From: Pseudoprimorskyibacter insulae
GTDB taxonomy: Bacteria > Pseudomonadota > Alphaproteobacteria > Rhodobacterales > Rhodobacteraceae
Length of the DNA: 64,000 nt
Reading direction: 5' to 3'
Assembly (NCBI RefSeq): GCF_900302505.1
Contig: NZ_OMOJ01000002.1
Location: forward strand, 1-64,000
The notes beneath the pieces are model-generated. The model was not told the DNA's origin, made no database searches, and saw only the letters and a list, made by a program, of their open reading frames with translations. The first letter of the stretch is position 1. Each line of letters opens with the position of its first letter. Of this stretch, positions 7,689 through 19,257 are shown piece by piece. Position numbers and translations under genes: made by a program.

Positions 7689-10385
7689 TTAACGCTTCAG
7701 CGCCTGCCGGTCGATCTTGCCCGTTCCCGTCTTGGGCAGGCTTTCGACGTATTCCATGATACGCGGGTACTTGAACGGCTGAAGCTTGCCCTTCACATAG
7801 TCCTGCAAGGCTTTGGTTTGGCCATCATCCCCGGCACCGGCCCTTAGGCTGACCACCGCGCGCAGGGTCATCCGGCGATCCTCCAACTCATGGGCCAGCA
7901 CCGCGCATTCGTGAACGTCGGGGTGTTCGTTCAGGCACCGCTCCACCTCTAGCGGCCAAACCCACTGGCCTGAGACTTTGATCAGATCATCGGCGCGGCC
8001 TTGGAAGTAATAGAAGCCGTCCTGTTCGATGAAGCGATCGCCGGTATAGATCCAATCCTCGCGCATGGTCTCGGCGGTTTTGTCGGGGCGGTTCCAATAG
8101 ATCGGCGCGGATGACCCGCCGCGCACATACATCACCCCATCCACGCCCGAGCCGACACGATTGCCATCGCCGTCGCGAAGCTCAATCTCATAGCCCGGTA
8201 CGGCCTTGCCGGCGGAGCCAAGCCGCTGCTCCTCAGCCGTGTTCGATAGATACACGTGCAGCATTTCGGTGCTGCCAAGGCCCTCAATCGGCGGCAATCC
8301 CGTCAGCGCCTGCCAGCGCTTGAACACGTCTTCCGACAGGATTTCAGCCGCCGACATACATTGCCGCAAAGACGATAGATCACGGGTTTCAACGCCCGGC
8401 ATATTGCAAATCGCGGTGTACAGCGTCGGCAGGCCGTAGAATACGCTGGGTTTATAGGCCTCAACCGTATCAACCACCGCCTCGGGCGTGGGCCGCCCCG
8501 GCATCAGCAGGGTGCAAGCCCCGACCGAGAATGGGAAAGTGAACGCATTCCCGAACCCGTAGGCAAAGTAGATCTTCGGCACCGAGAAACACACATCCCC
8601 CGCCGTCAGTTTCAGCACGCTTTGCGCAAAGCTTTGCTGCGAATAGGCCATGTCGTGATGCAGGTGGACGATCCCCTTGGGCCGCCCCGTGGTGCCCGAC
8701 GAATACATCCAGAACGCCATGTCATCGGGGCCGGTGGTCGCCACCGGCAGATCCGGGCCGTAGCCTGCAAGGAAATCATCCGCGCTTTGCGTTCCTGCAG
8801 GGGCCTCGCCGTTGACCACAACCAGCGGCACGCGCGATTTTGCCTCCGAGAAACGCTCAACAAGCCCGGCCTCGGTCAGCGCGAAAGGCGCGGCGCTGTC
8901 TTCGAGATAGTAGTTCAAGATGTCCGGCGGGGTCATGGTGTTGAGCAAAACAGGCACGAATCCAGCCCGAACCGCGCCAAAAAAAGCGGCCGGATAGACC
9001 GGCGTATCCTCAAGGAAGAAGGCAATCCGGTCGCCCTGAACCAAGCCTGCGGCCTTGAACGCATTGCCCCAACGGCCCGCTTGGTCGATCAATTCGGCAT
9101 AGGTCACATCGCCAGCCGGTCCGGTCAAGGCACGCGCATTCGGGTTGCGGTCAAGGTTATCCCACAGGATGGACGAGCAATTCGGGTGCTGCGCCTTGTC
9201 AAAGCCGATGGCCTTGGCGGCGGGCACATCGTTGCTGACTGGATCGGTGATCTCGGGGCGCAGGGCCTCATAGGCCTCCATGAACTTGGGCGCGATCTGA
9301 CGCAGTCGGTCGCGCGGAATGCGGCCCGAGCGAGTGATATAGCTCATCCCGAAATCAAGCGGGCGCGCCTCCATCCGTTCGCTGAAGGTCTCGTACCACT
9401 CGCAGGAAGTATTGGCCGCCGACACGATCTTTTTCGCCACCGAAACGCGGCTGGCCTGATAGGCGGCAAGGCCCGCGTCAACGGTCTCGGCCTCTTTCAC
9501 CGATGTCACCAGCGCGATTGCGTCCTCCATCGCAAGGCGCGTGCCCGAGCCGATCGAGAAATGCGCCGTATGTACGGCATCACCGATCAAGGCGCGGTTC
9601 TTATACGTCCAGTTTTCGCACCACAGGCGCGGGAATTGCCGCCAGACGGATTTGTTCAGGACCAAAGGCGCGCCTTCCAAAACTTCGGCAAACAGCTCTT
9701 CGCAATAGGCGGCGCTTTGCTCTTCGTCCATCTTGTCGAAACCGTGGGCAAAGAAGGCGTCTTCCTCGATCTCGACGATAAAAGTGCTCATGTCCGGGGC
9801 ATAGCGGTAGTGATGCGCGTTCAGCGCCCCCTTGGGATGGCGCACAAAACTTTGCGTCAGCGTGTCGAACGAGCGTTTGGTGCCGAACCACGCGAAACGG
9901 TTGGTCATATTGCTGACGGTCACGCCAAACGCATCGGGAGAGGCGTTGCGGACCACCGAATTCAAACCATCGGCGCCAATGATCAGATCAGCCTCTAGCG
10001 CGTCGATATCGTCAATGAACGTGTCAAAGACCAGCTCAACGCCCTCGGCCTCGGCCCGCGCTTGCAGGATCGTCAGCAGCTCAAGCCGCCCGATTGCTGC
10101 AAAGCCAACACCATCCAGCGCGACCGCCCCGTCGGGGTGGTTCAGCGTCATATCCTCCCATCGTTCCATGCGGGGGGCGATCAGATCATGGGTTTCGGCA
10201 TCATCGGCCTTCAGAAAATCAAGCGCCCGATCCGAGAACACCACGCCAAAACCCCAAGTCACCCCGCGCGGGCTGACATCGGTGACGCGCACCTGCACAT
10301 CGGGGAACATGCGGCGCAACAAGATGCCCGCGTACAAACCGCCGGGGCCACCCCCAACAATCTCAACTTTCTTCAGGTTTGCCAT
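7689..10385 (-). CDS. Fusion of an aryl-CoA flavin monooxygenase and a benzoate-type CoA ligase
   Basis: One 898-residue frame with two complete enzymes. Residues 1 to about 380 form an FAD monooxygenase like salicylyl-CoA 5-hydroxylase and the N-terminal half of 2-aminobenzoyl-CoA monooxygenase: GGGPGG at 11-16, DG at 139-140, and GDAVHTAHFSIGSG at 268-281. Residues about 400-898 are an acyl-adenylating ligase of the benzoate-CoA ligase family: YSSGTTGRPKG at 561-571, then GSTEM, YTGDRF, the hinge GRADDLIKVSG and the C-terminal catalytic lysine in PKTGTGKIDR. The pair would activate an ortho-substituted benzoate (salicylate or anthranilate) and hydroxylate the CoA ester. GGGAGGA precedes the ATG. 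A thioesterase and an IclR regulator lie divergent. Substrate is inferred. Confidence 0.88.
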   Translation of the reverse strand: MANLKKVEIVGGGPGGLYAGILLRRMFPDVQVRVTDVSPRGVTWGFGVVFSDRALDFLKADDAETHDLIAPRMERWEDMTLNHPDGAVALDGVGFAAIGRLELLTILQARAEAEGVELVFDTFIDDIDALEADLIIGADGLNSVVRNASPDAFGVTVSNMTNRFAWFGTKRSFDTLTQSFVRHPKGALNAHHYRYAPDMSTFIVEIEEDAFFAHGFDKMDEEQSAAYCEELFAEVLEGAPLVLNKSVWRQFPRLWCENWTYKNRALIGDAVHTAHFSIGSGTRLAMEDAIALVTSVKEAETVDAGLAAYQASRVSVAKKIVSAANTSCEWYETFSERMEARPLDFGMSYITRSGRIPRDRLRQIAPKFMEAYEALRPEITDPVSNDVPAAKAIGFDKAQHPNCSSILWDNLDRNPNARALTGPAGDVTYAELIDQAGRWGNAFKAAGLVQGDRIAFFLEDTPVYPAAFFGAVRAGFVPVLLNTMTPPDILNYYLEDSAAPFALTEAGLVERFSEAKSRVPLVVVNGEAPAGTQSADDFLAGYGPDLPVATTGPDDMAFWMYSSGTTGRPKGIVHLHHDMAYSQQSFAQSVLKLTAGDVCFSVPKIYFAYGFGNAFTFPFSVGACTLLMPGRPTPEAVVDTVEAYKPSVFYGLPTLYTAICNMPGVETRDLSSLRQCMSAAEILSEDVFKRWQALTGLPPIEGLGSTEMLHVYLSNTAEEQRLGSAGKAVPGYEIELRDGDGNRVGSGVDGVMYVRGGSSAPIYWNRPDKTAETMREDWIYTGDRFIEQDGFYYFQGRADDLIKVSGQWVWPLEVERCLNEHPDVHECAVLAHELEDRRMTLRAVVSLRAGAGDDGQTKALQDYVKGKLQPFKYPRIMEYVESLPKTGTGKIDRQALKR

Positions 10386-10475
10386 TCCGTCCTCCCGTCA
10401 GATGTGGCTTGATTTGATGCAGAACCTATGCGCATTTTCCATATTGCGCAATTATTTTTACAGAACGGAAAATCT

Positions 10476-10889
10476 ATGAGCCAAGCACCCCTGTTTCACA
10501 TCGACGTCCAGATCAGCTTTGGCCACTGCGACGCGGCAGGAATTGTGTTTTACCCCAACTACTTCCGTTGGTTTGACCGGTGCTTTCACACCTTTCTTCT
10601 GCATCGGCATGGCGGGCATGCCGCCGTGTGCAAGCAGACCGGGTCGCGCGGGATTGGCCTAATGTCCGCCGACGCAAAGTTCCGCAGCCCGGGCCTAGAT
10701 GGCGATCTTCTGACCGTTGAAATGGGCCAACCCGTGTGGGGCAAACGGTCTTTGACGCTTCCCTATCGCGGTCTGGTCGGGGAACGGATATTGATCGAAG
10801 GCGAAGAAACGCGCGGCATCTTTGCCGAGGTGGATGGCCGTTTGACCGCCGCCCCGACGGATACGCTGCGCCAGATCATCGAAGGGTAA
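10476..10889 (+). CDS. Acyl-CoA thioesterase, 4-hydroxybenzoyl-CoA thioesterase (4HBT) family
   Basis: A 137-residue single hot-dog domain. The motif HCDAAGIVFYPNYFRWFD near the N-terminus carries the catalytic Asp region of the 4HBT family. It would hydrolyse an aryl-CoA in the cytoplasm. Divergent from the monooxygenase-CoA ligase gene by 90 bp and three bases ahead of the IclR gene, so it fits release of the hydroxylated product, for example gentisate from gentisyl-CoA. The frame is open upstream to 10428; the ATG at 10476 matches the usual family start, with only a weak ribosome site. Confidence 0.82.
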   Translation: MSQAPLFHIDVQISFGHCDAAGIVFYPNYFRWFDRCFHTFLLHRHGGHAAVCKQTGSRGIGLMSADAKFRSPGLDGDLLTVEMGQPVWGKRSLTLPYRGLVGERILIEGEETRGIFAEVDGRLTAAPTDTLRQIIEG

Positions 10890-10892
10890 ACC

Positions 10893-11624
10893 ATGGCAGA
10901 AAGCGCGGGCATCCAATCACTCGACAGCGCGTTGGTTGTGCTAGAGGCCATGGCGCGTGCGCCCGGCCCGATGACGTTGACGCAATTGGCCAAAGACGTG
11001 AACATGCCCGCCAGCAAGGTGCACCGTTATCTGGCCAGTTTCGCGCATGCCGGTCTGGTGCAGCAGGCGGGCAAGTCTGGCAAATACGATCTGGGTCCGG
11101 GGGCAGCACGGCTGGGGCTGGCCGCTGTATCGCGGATGGATTTCGTGAACCGCACCGCCGACGCCCTGCCCGAGCTTTGCGCCGACACAGGACTGACCGC
11201 GCTGCTGTCTGTCTGGTCCGACAATGGGCCGACCATCGTGCGCTGGGAACGGGCCGCGGGGTTCATCGTGACCACGCTGGGACTTGGAACAACCATGCCA
11301 CTGTTGCGGTCGGCCACGGGCCGGGTGTTTCTGGCCTATGCGCCCCCTCAGGTCATCGCCGAGCGCCTTACGTTCGAACAATCTACCGCGCCGGGAGTTG
11401 ATCCCGATGTTATTAACCAAAACGTTAAATCAGACGGGTTCGCCCATGTTTCCGGTGACTTAATCCCCGGACTTGCAGCCATTTCAGCACCCGTTCTAAA
11501 CTGGCAATCCGAGATTGAGGCCGCCGTCACCCTGATCGGCACAGACCCCAAGATCATCGCCGATACCCATCCAGCCGTTGCCCGGCTCAAAAAATTCTGC
11601 AACGACTTGTCCCTGAAAACGTAA
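10893..11624 (+). CDS. IclR family transcriptional regulator
   Basis: A 243-residue regulator. Residues about 8-70 are the winged helix-turn-helix (LTQLAKDVNMPASKVHRYLASF) and the remainder is the IclR effector domain. It follows the thioesterase gene by three bases, so the two are co-transcribed, and faces the monooxygenase-CoA ligase gene across a short promoter region. IclR proteins often control adjacent aromatic catabolic genes, so this is the likely local regulator, responding to the aromatic acid or its CoA ester. Effector not determinable from sequence. Confidence 0.85.
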   Translation: MAESAGIQSLDSALVVLEAMARAPGPMTLTQLAKDVNMPASKVHRYLASFAHAGLVQQAGKSGKYDLGPGAARLGLAAVSRMDFVNRTADALPELCADTGLTALLSVWSDNGPTIVRWERAAGFIVTTLGLGTTMPLLRSATGRVFLAYAPPQVIAERLTFEQSTAPGVDPDVINQNVKSDGFAHVSGDLIPGLAAISAPVLNWQSEIEAAVTLIGTDPKIIADTHPAVARLKKFCNDLSLKT

Positions 11625-11650
11625 AAGGGCGCACTCAGTCGCGCGCCCTT
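11625..11650. terminator. Bidirectional terminator between convergent genes
   Basis: AAGGGCGC at 11625-11632 pairs with GCGCCCTT at 11643-11650 around a 10-base loop. It begins immediately after the IclR stop and lies 23 bases from the stop of the minus-strand gene, so it can serve both. Confidence 0.75.
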
Positions 11651-11672
11651 CCACTACGGACTTAAAACCGTC

Positions 11673-13844
11673 TTACATCTTGCCGAGGTTCCAGAAGAAC
11701 GTCTCCCCCGAGCTGTCATCGACGCCATCGTTGTCGGTCGACGCCCAAGCGGTACCGTCTTCAAAGATCGCCAGACCTTCGACTTTGTCCACCACATAGC
11801 CGTTCTGCGCCCTCAGATCAGGGATCAGGTCGCGCACTTCTTCTTTGCTGACCACCGGAAGCTCTCCGCCCAAGGCCGCCGGAACCATGTCTGCCGCGGG
11901 GATGCGATAGATCTTCTTGGTCACTGCGGCAGAACCGATCTGGTTGTCGCGTTCGATCACATAGAAATAGTCGCCATGCGCCACGATCTCGGACAGGCCA
12001 ACCCAACCCGTCGCAGGTTCGGCTTTGGGGTAGAGGACCGCGCCCCACTCTTCGGTTTCCAGGTTGTAGGACACCAGTTTGACGTGGTTCTTCGGGTCGT
12101 CCTTCCACTCACGCTGAACGGCCATCCACAGGGTATCGCCAACCTTGGTGATGCCTTCAAAGCCAAAGCGCTTCTCAACCGACATCAGCGCCGGCGGGAT
12201 CACGATCTCGCCCGAATTGGTTTTGATCAGGCCATCCTTGTTGACGTGGTAGATCGCGTGCGGAATGGCCCGCTCCAACCGGCCTTCAGAGGCGACATAG
12301 AACCCGCCCTTGCCGTCCAGCGTGATGCCTTCCATGTCCAGCTTTTGCGCGGCATCGCCGTTGGCACGGTGGATGCGGATCACGTCGACAATCTGCGCCG
12401 GGTTCACCTTGGTATCGATCTTAAAGATCGACGGCTGGAAGCCATGGAAGCTATCGTTGACGGCCCAGACGATACCATCGGCATCGGCAACCATGCCCGA
12501 AATCGCGCCCCAACCGATCAGCTCATCGGCACCGGCCGAGGTCAGCTGCGGATAGGCAGCAGGGGCATCCTGATATTCAAACAGCATCACATGCGAACGC
12601 ACGCCGCCATCTTCGATCAGGTCAGCCTCGTTGGCCACGGCCAGCAAGTTGCGTTCCGGGATCGCAATCGCGCCTTCGGGGGCAATGCCCGACGGCAGGA
12701 TCTGCTTGAACACCGGGTTCGCCGGGTCGGTCACGTCATAGACCGAAACGGTCGACGACCGCTCGCCCAGAACAAAGGCAAACGGGGTGCCGCCGATAGT
12801 GGCGAATTCCATGCCTTCCGGCTCGGCGCCTTTGGCGTCCGAACGCTTGTCAGGGTAATGGCCCGACTGGATGATCGCGGTTTCAAAGTCCGAGTTCGAC
12901 TCGAACACTTCGGTGCCGTCCTTGTGGAACACGGTTATCGACCGCGACCCGCCGTCCATATCGCCTTCGTTGGCAATCATGAAGTGATCATTGTCGATCC
13001 ACTGAACGCCATCGGGCTCACGTAGACGGCCCGGTTGCTCACCATCAAACGTCAACGCGCCGCGTTCGTCCTTGGTGTCGATCCGGGTCAGATCAACCGC
13101 ACCGGCGGGGAAATGGTTGAGGATCGTGCCATCTGCGGCAAGGATCACCATCTCGTTGTTTTCCTGCATGGTCACAACGATTTCACCAAGGCCGTTTACG
13201 TCAACGAACTCAGGCTCGGGATCTTCCGGCGAAATCTGCGACAGACCGGTCACGTCGATCTGCGTCAGGCTGCCACAGTCCATCGCGCCATCTGCCACCG
13301 CAACGGTGGACACCCAACCGGCGGGCATCTGGCCAACACGGCCATCGCCCAGATCTTCGTCACGCTCGTTCTCAATCGCGATGACAACCTAGGTGCCTTC
13401 GTCGTTATGCGCGGTCGAATCCGGCTGACCGCCCAGATCGCAGGTTCCCGTGATCTCGCCCGTGGCCAGATCCAGCGAAACCAGCTTGCCCGACGGTTGC
13501 GTGTAGCTTTCCGAAGTGTTCACAGCCACGAAAGCCGTGTTGCCGATCACAGTCACCGAGGTCGGCTCGCCGCCAACATTGGTGTTGCCAAGCGGCGCGG
13601 GGTTCTTGGCGTCAGTGATGTCAACGCGGCCCACAACGCCCAGCGGGCTATCGGTATACACCAGCGTCATGCCATCGGCGCTTGCATCAATAATCTCGGC
13701 CGAGCTTTCGCGGCCCATGTCTTCGCCATCAGCCATATTGCGAATGGTTTCAAAGCTGGCGATACGGTTAAAATTCATCTCGGCCAGTGCCGAGCCAGCC
13801 GTCAGTGCAAGCACCGAGGTCAGGCAAGCGATCCGAATGCTCAT
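11673..13844 (-). pseudogene. Secreted phytase-like/esterase-like beta-propeller protein interrupted by one in-frame TAG
   Basis: Read on the minus strand, a 151-residue part (signal peptide ending SALA, then propeller repeats) stops at TAG 13391-13389. The same frame continues without a shift as VVIAIENERDEDLGDG and runs 550 residues more to 11673. Together they make a protein of about 723 residues, normal for the choice-of-anchor I/esterase-like phytase family; the C-terminal half has DMEGITLDGKGGFYVASEGR and FGFEGITKVGDTLWMAV. It would be a periplasmic or secreted phosphoesterase-like protein. One base change explains the break. It may be a recent pseudogene, a suppressed stop or a sequence error. 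The C-terminal piece lacks a signal peptide of its own. Confidence 0.8.
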
Positions 13845-13951
13845 CGGAGGTCTCCTTCAGGACAAGTCCCACGCCTCCTGAGGCCTCGCCGTCACAACAA
13901 GATGACAATCAGATCAATGTTTTGTAACAGCCCTGCGTATTTTCTGACCCC

Positions 13952-13999
13952 AAATATCCCGGGGAGTCCGGCCCGCAGGGCCGGGCGGGGCAGCGCCCC
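13952..13999. repeat. Two-hairpin intergenic repeat, copy B
   Basis: AAATA, G run, hairpin 1 (CCGGCCC-gca-GGGCCGG, 13968-13984), hairpin 2 (GGGGC-agc-GCCCC, 13987-13999). Hairpin 2 ends seven bases from the mutS stop. The arms of hairpin 1 differ from those of copies A and C but still pair perfectly, which argues for a structured RNA. Confidence 0.7.
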
Positions 14000-14006
14000 A
14001 AATGGC

Positions 14007-16644
14007 CTAGCCCTCGGCCAAAAGCGCCTTCAGATCGTACAGCGCCTGCAAGGCCTCACGCGGGGACAGGTCATCGGGCCGCACGTCTTTCAAGGCGTCT
14101 TCCAGCCGCGAATTGCCGGGTTTCGCCTTGGGTTGCGGGGGCGGCGCCGCGGCGAACAAGGGCAAATCGTCGATCAGGGCTTTGGGCGATGCGCGGTCAC
14201 GTTCGCCCGCTTCCAGCGCCTCTAGAACCGACCGCGCGCGTGCGATGACCGCAGGCGGCAGGCCTGCCAATTGCGCCACTTGCACGCCGTAGGATCGATC
14301 AGCCGCGCCTGAGCGGACCTCGTGCAGGAAGATCACCTCGCCTTCCCATTCTTTGACTGCCACAGTTGCATTCGACACGCCGCGCAGCTTGCCAGCGAGG
14401 GCCGTCATCTCATGGTAATGGGTGGCAAACAGCGCCCGGACCCGGTTCACATCGTGCAGATGCTCCAACGTTGCCCAAGCGATGGATAGCCCGTCATAGG
14501 TCGCTGTGCCGCGCCCGATCTCATCCAGAATGACCAGCGCCCGATCATCGGCTTGGTTCAGGATGGCTGCGGTTTCGACCATCTCGACCATAAAGGTCGA
14601 CCGACCCCGCGCCAGATCATCCGACGCGCCAACGCGGCTAAAGATCTGGCTGACCACACCGATATGGGCGCTGCGGGCAGGCACATAGCTGCCCATCTGC
14701 GCCAGCAAGGCGATCAGCGCGTTCTGGCGCAGGAAGGTCGATTTACCGGCCATGTTCGGACCGGTCAAAAGCTGGATCGCGGCATCCGACCCGTCGCCAT
14801 TCAACGCGCAATCATTGGCAACGAATGGCCCGTCGCCCTGCGCCTGCAAGGCCCGCTCAACCACCGGATGACGCCCGCCGACCACGTCAAAGGCGCGGCT
14901 GTCGTCCACTTTGGGCCGGGTCCAACCCTGATCGACCGCCAGATCGGCCAGCGCGGCGGACAGGTCGAATTCGGCCAAGGCCAGAGCGGTTTGGCTGACC
15001 GCGGGTGCGCTGGCAAGAATGGCCTGACGCAACTGCTCAAAGATGGTCTTTTCAATCTCGATCGCGCGGCCACCGGCGTTCAGGATCTTGGTCTCAAGCT
15101 CTGACAACTCAACAGTGGTAAAGCGCACCTGATTGGCGGTGGTCTGGCGGTGAATAAACCGCTCGCCCATTCCGAACATGGTGTCGGCGTGGGTGGCCGT
15201 GGTTTCGATGAAATAGCCCAGCACATTGTTGTGCTTGATCTTCAGGCTATTGACCCCGGTTTCGGTGGCGTACTCCTGCTGCATCCGGGCGATCACGCCC
15301 CGCCCTTCGTCGCGCAGTGTCCGGCATTCGTCCAATTCCTCGTCAAACCCCGGCGCGATAAACCCGCCGTCACGGGCCAGCAAAGGCGGATCAGCCACAA
15401 GCGCAGTGTCCAGCAGATCAAGCAGTGTCCAGCAGATCAACCAGATCGTCATGTCCGCCAAGCGCTTTGTAGGCGGCGGCCAGAAGATCGGGCAGGCCAT
15501 CCGTCGCGACCAGCCCCATCAGATCTTGGGCCTGCACCAACGCGTTGCGCACCGACGCCAAATCGCGCGGCCCGCCCCGGTCCAAACCCAGCCGCGATAA
15601 CGCACGGTCCAGATCAGGCACTTTGCGCAGGGCATCCCGCAGCCCGTGCGGCGCGGTCATCGCCCAATCGATCGCATCAAGCCGACCCCAGATCACCGGC
15701 AGATCCCGTGAGGGGCTGGACAGACGGCGTTCCAACAACCGCGCCCCGGCGGCAGTCACGGTCCGGTCGATCACCGACAACAGCGTGCCTTGCCGCCCAC
15801 CTTGCAGCGAATGGGTAAGCTCCAAATTCCGGCGCGTGGCGGCGTCGATCTGCAACAGACGTGAAACGCTGTCTTGTCGCGGCGGTTGGAGCAGCGGTAG
15901 CTTGCCCTTTTGCGTGATGTCCAGATAGTCCACCAACGCGCCCATGGCCGACACCTCGACCCGCGCGAAAGACCCGAAGGCATCCAGCGTTTGAACGTCG
16001 AACAGATCGGTCAGCTTTTTCTCGGCCCCGGTACTATCAAAGCTGGCCTTGCCCAGAGTTGTGGCCGCCACGCGCATGTCGGAAAGGACATGGCCCAGCT
16101 CTTCTTCGGTGGCGTCGGTGACCAGAACCTCAGACGGGGCAAGGCGGGCCAGTTCTGCACCGATCCGGCCACGCGGCAGGGTCATGACCTGAAACGCCCC
16201 GGTCGAGATATCGGCCCAAGCCATCGCCCAATCATCGCGGACCTGTGCCAAGGCGACCAGATAGTTGTGCCGCCGCGCCTCTAGCAGCGATTCCTCGGTC
16301 AGGGTGCCGGGGGTCACCAAACGGACCACATCCCGCTTCACGACCGACTTAGAGCCGCGTTTTTTCGCCTCAGCCGGGCTTTCAAGCTGTTCGCACACCG
16401 CAACACGAAACCCCTTGCGGATCAGCGTCAGCAAATACCCTTCGGCGGCATGCACAGGCACGCCGCACATCGGGATATCTTCGCCCTCATGCTTGCCGCG
16501 TTTCGTCAGCGCAATGTCCAACGCTTCGGCCGCACCGGCGGCATCGTCGAAAAACATCTCGTAGAAATCGCCCATACGGTAGAACAATAGCGCATCAGGG
16601 TATTGCGCCTTGATCTCTTGGTATTGCGCCATCATCGGCGTCAT
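14007..16644 (-). pseudogene. mutS: DNA mismatch repair protein MutS, frameshifted by a 19-bp tandem duplication
   Basis: The N-terminal part (about 408 residues from the ATG at 16644, which has GGAGGG upstream) carries the mismatch-reading Phe-X-Glu motif in GDFYEMF (F27, E29). It ends at TGA 15420-15418. The C-terminal part continues in another frame from the lesion to 14007 and carries the ATPase: GPNMAGKST and [12 protein letters not shown]. The shift is caused by an exact 19-bp tandem duplication at 15403-15440; removing one copy restores an uninterrupted protein of 872 residues, a normal MutS length. As written, the cell would lack MutS ATPase and clamp domains. The frame could be restored by slippage between the repeats. 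Confidence 0.93.
15403..15440. repeat. Exact 19-bp tandem duplication inside mutS
   Basis: GCAGTGTCCAGCAGATCAA at 15403-15421 is repeated with no change at 15422-15440. Nineteen bases is not a multiple of three, so the reading frame of mutS shifts here. Each copy also contains CAGCAG, which could help slippage. Confidence 0.97.
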
Positions 16645-16785
16645 GGGCGGCCCTCCGGTCTTACCAAATGCAGGGGGTGGCGATTGGTTCCGCCCAACAT
16701 ATCGGTCGCGCCCCCTGATCGAAAGGCGGACAGACAAGTTATCCCCAGCTTTTTCGACAGATCCGGCGGGCAAGTATCGAACACT

Positions 16786-16843
16786 GTTTGCGCAAACTTT
16801 GTAATTAAATTTCCTCCGCAGCGCGACATCTTGAAATTTAATT
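16786..16843. promoter_or_regulatory. Operator-like palindromes upstream of maeB
   Basis: The perfect 12-bp palindrome GTTTGCGCAAAC lies at 16786-16797. It is followed by an 11-bp inverted repeat, AATTAAATTTC at 16803-16813 and GAAATTTAATT at 16833-16843, whose centres are about 30 bp (three helical turns) apart. The DNA is much more AT-rich than its surroundings. This spacing suits a dimeric or tetrameric regulator binding in the mutS-maeB divergent promoter region. Palindromes are seen; the regulator is unknown. Confidence 0.5.
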
Positions 16844-16929
16844 GCGAAATTAGGGGGCGTTTGGGGCTGTTTCTTTCCGGCCGTATTGGTTATGCATCCC
16901 CAACATCCGAAAAATGAATGATTGCTGGA

Positions 16930-19185
<2,256 letters not shown>

Positions 19186-19189
19186 CTCC

Positions 19190-19222
19190 AAACCGGCCGC
19201 TGGCTTGCCATGCGGCCGGTTT
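19190..19222 (+). terminator. Rho-independent terminator after maeB
   Basis: AAACCGGCCGC at 19190-19200 pairs with GCGGCCGGTTT at 19212-19222, an 11-bp stem with an 11-base loop, starting four bases after the maeB stop. Confidence 0.8.
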
Positions 19223-19257
19223 CCCGTCAGGCTGCGCCCACATTCGGAGCCTGACGC

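Noticed and set aside
11413-11428. CtrA-like TTAA-N8-TTAA site
   Set aside because: Spacer is 8 rather than 7 bases and the site lies inside the IclR coding region.
15418-15500. Two separate genes for the mutS halves
   Set aside because: The two frames overlap only because of the 19-bp duplication; the second has no ribosome site and its first residues are out-of-frame mutS.
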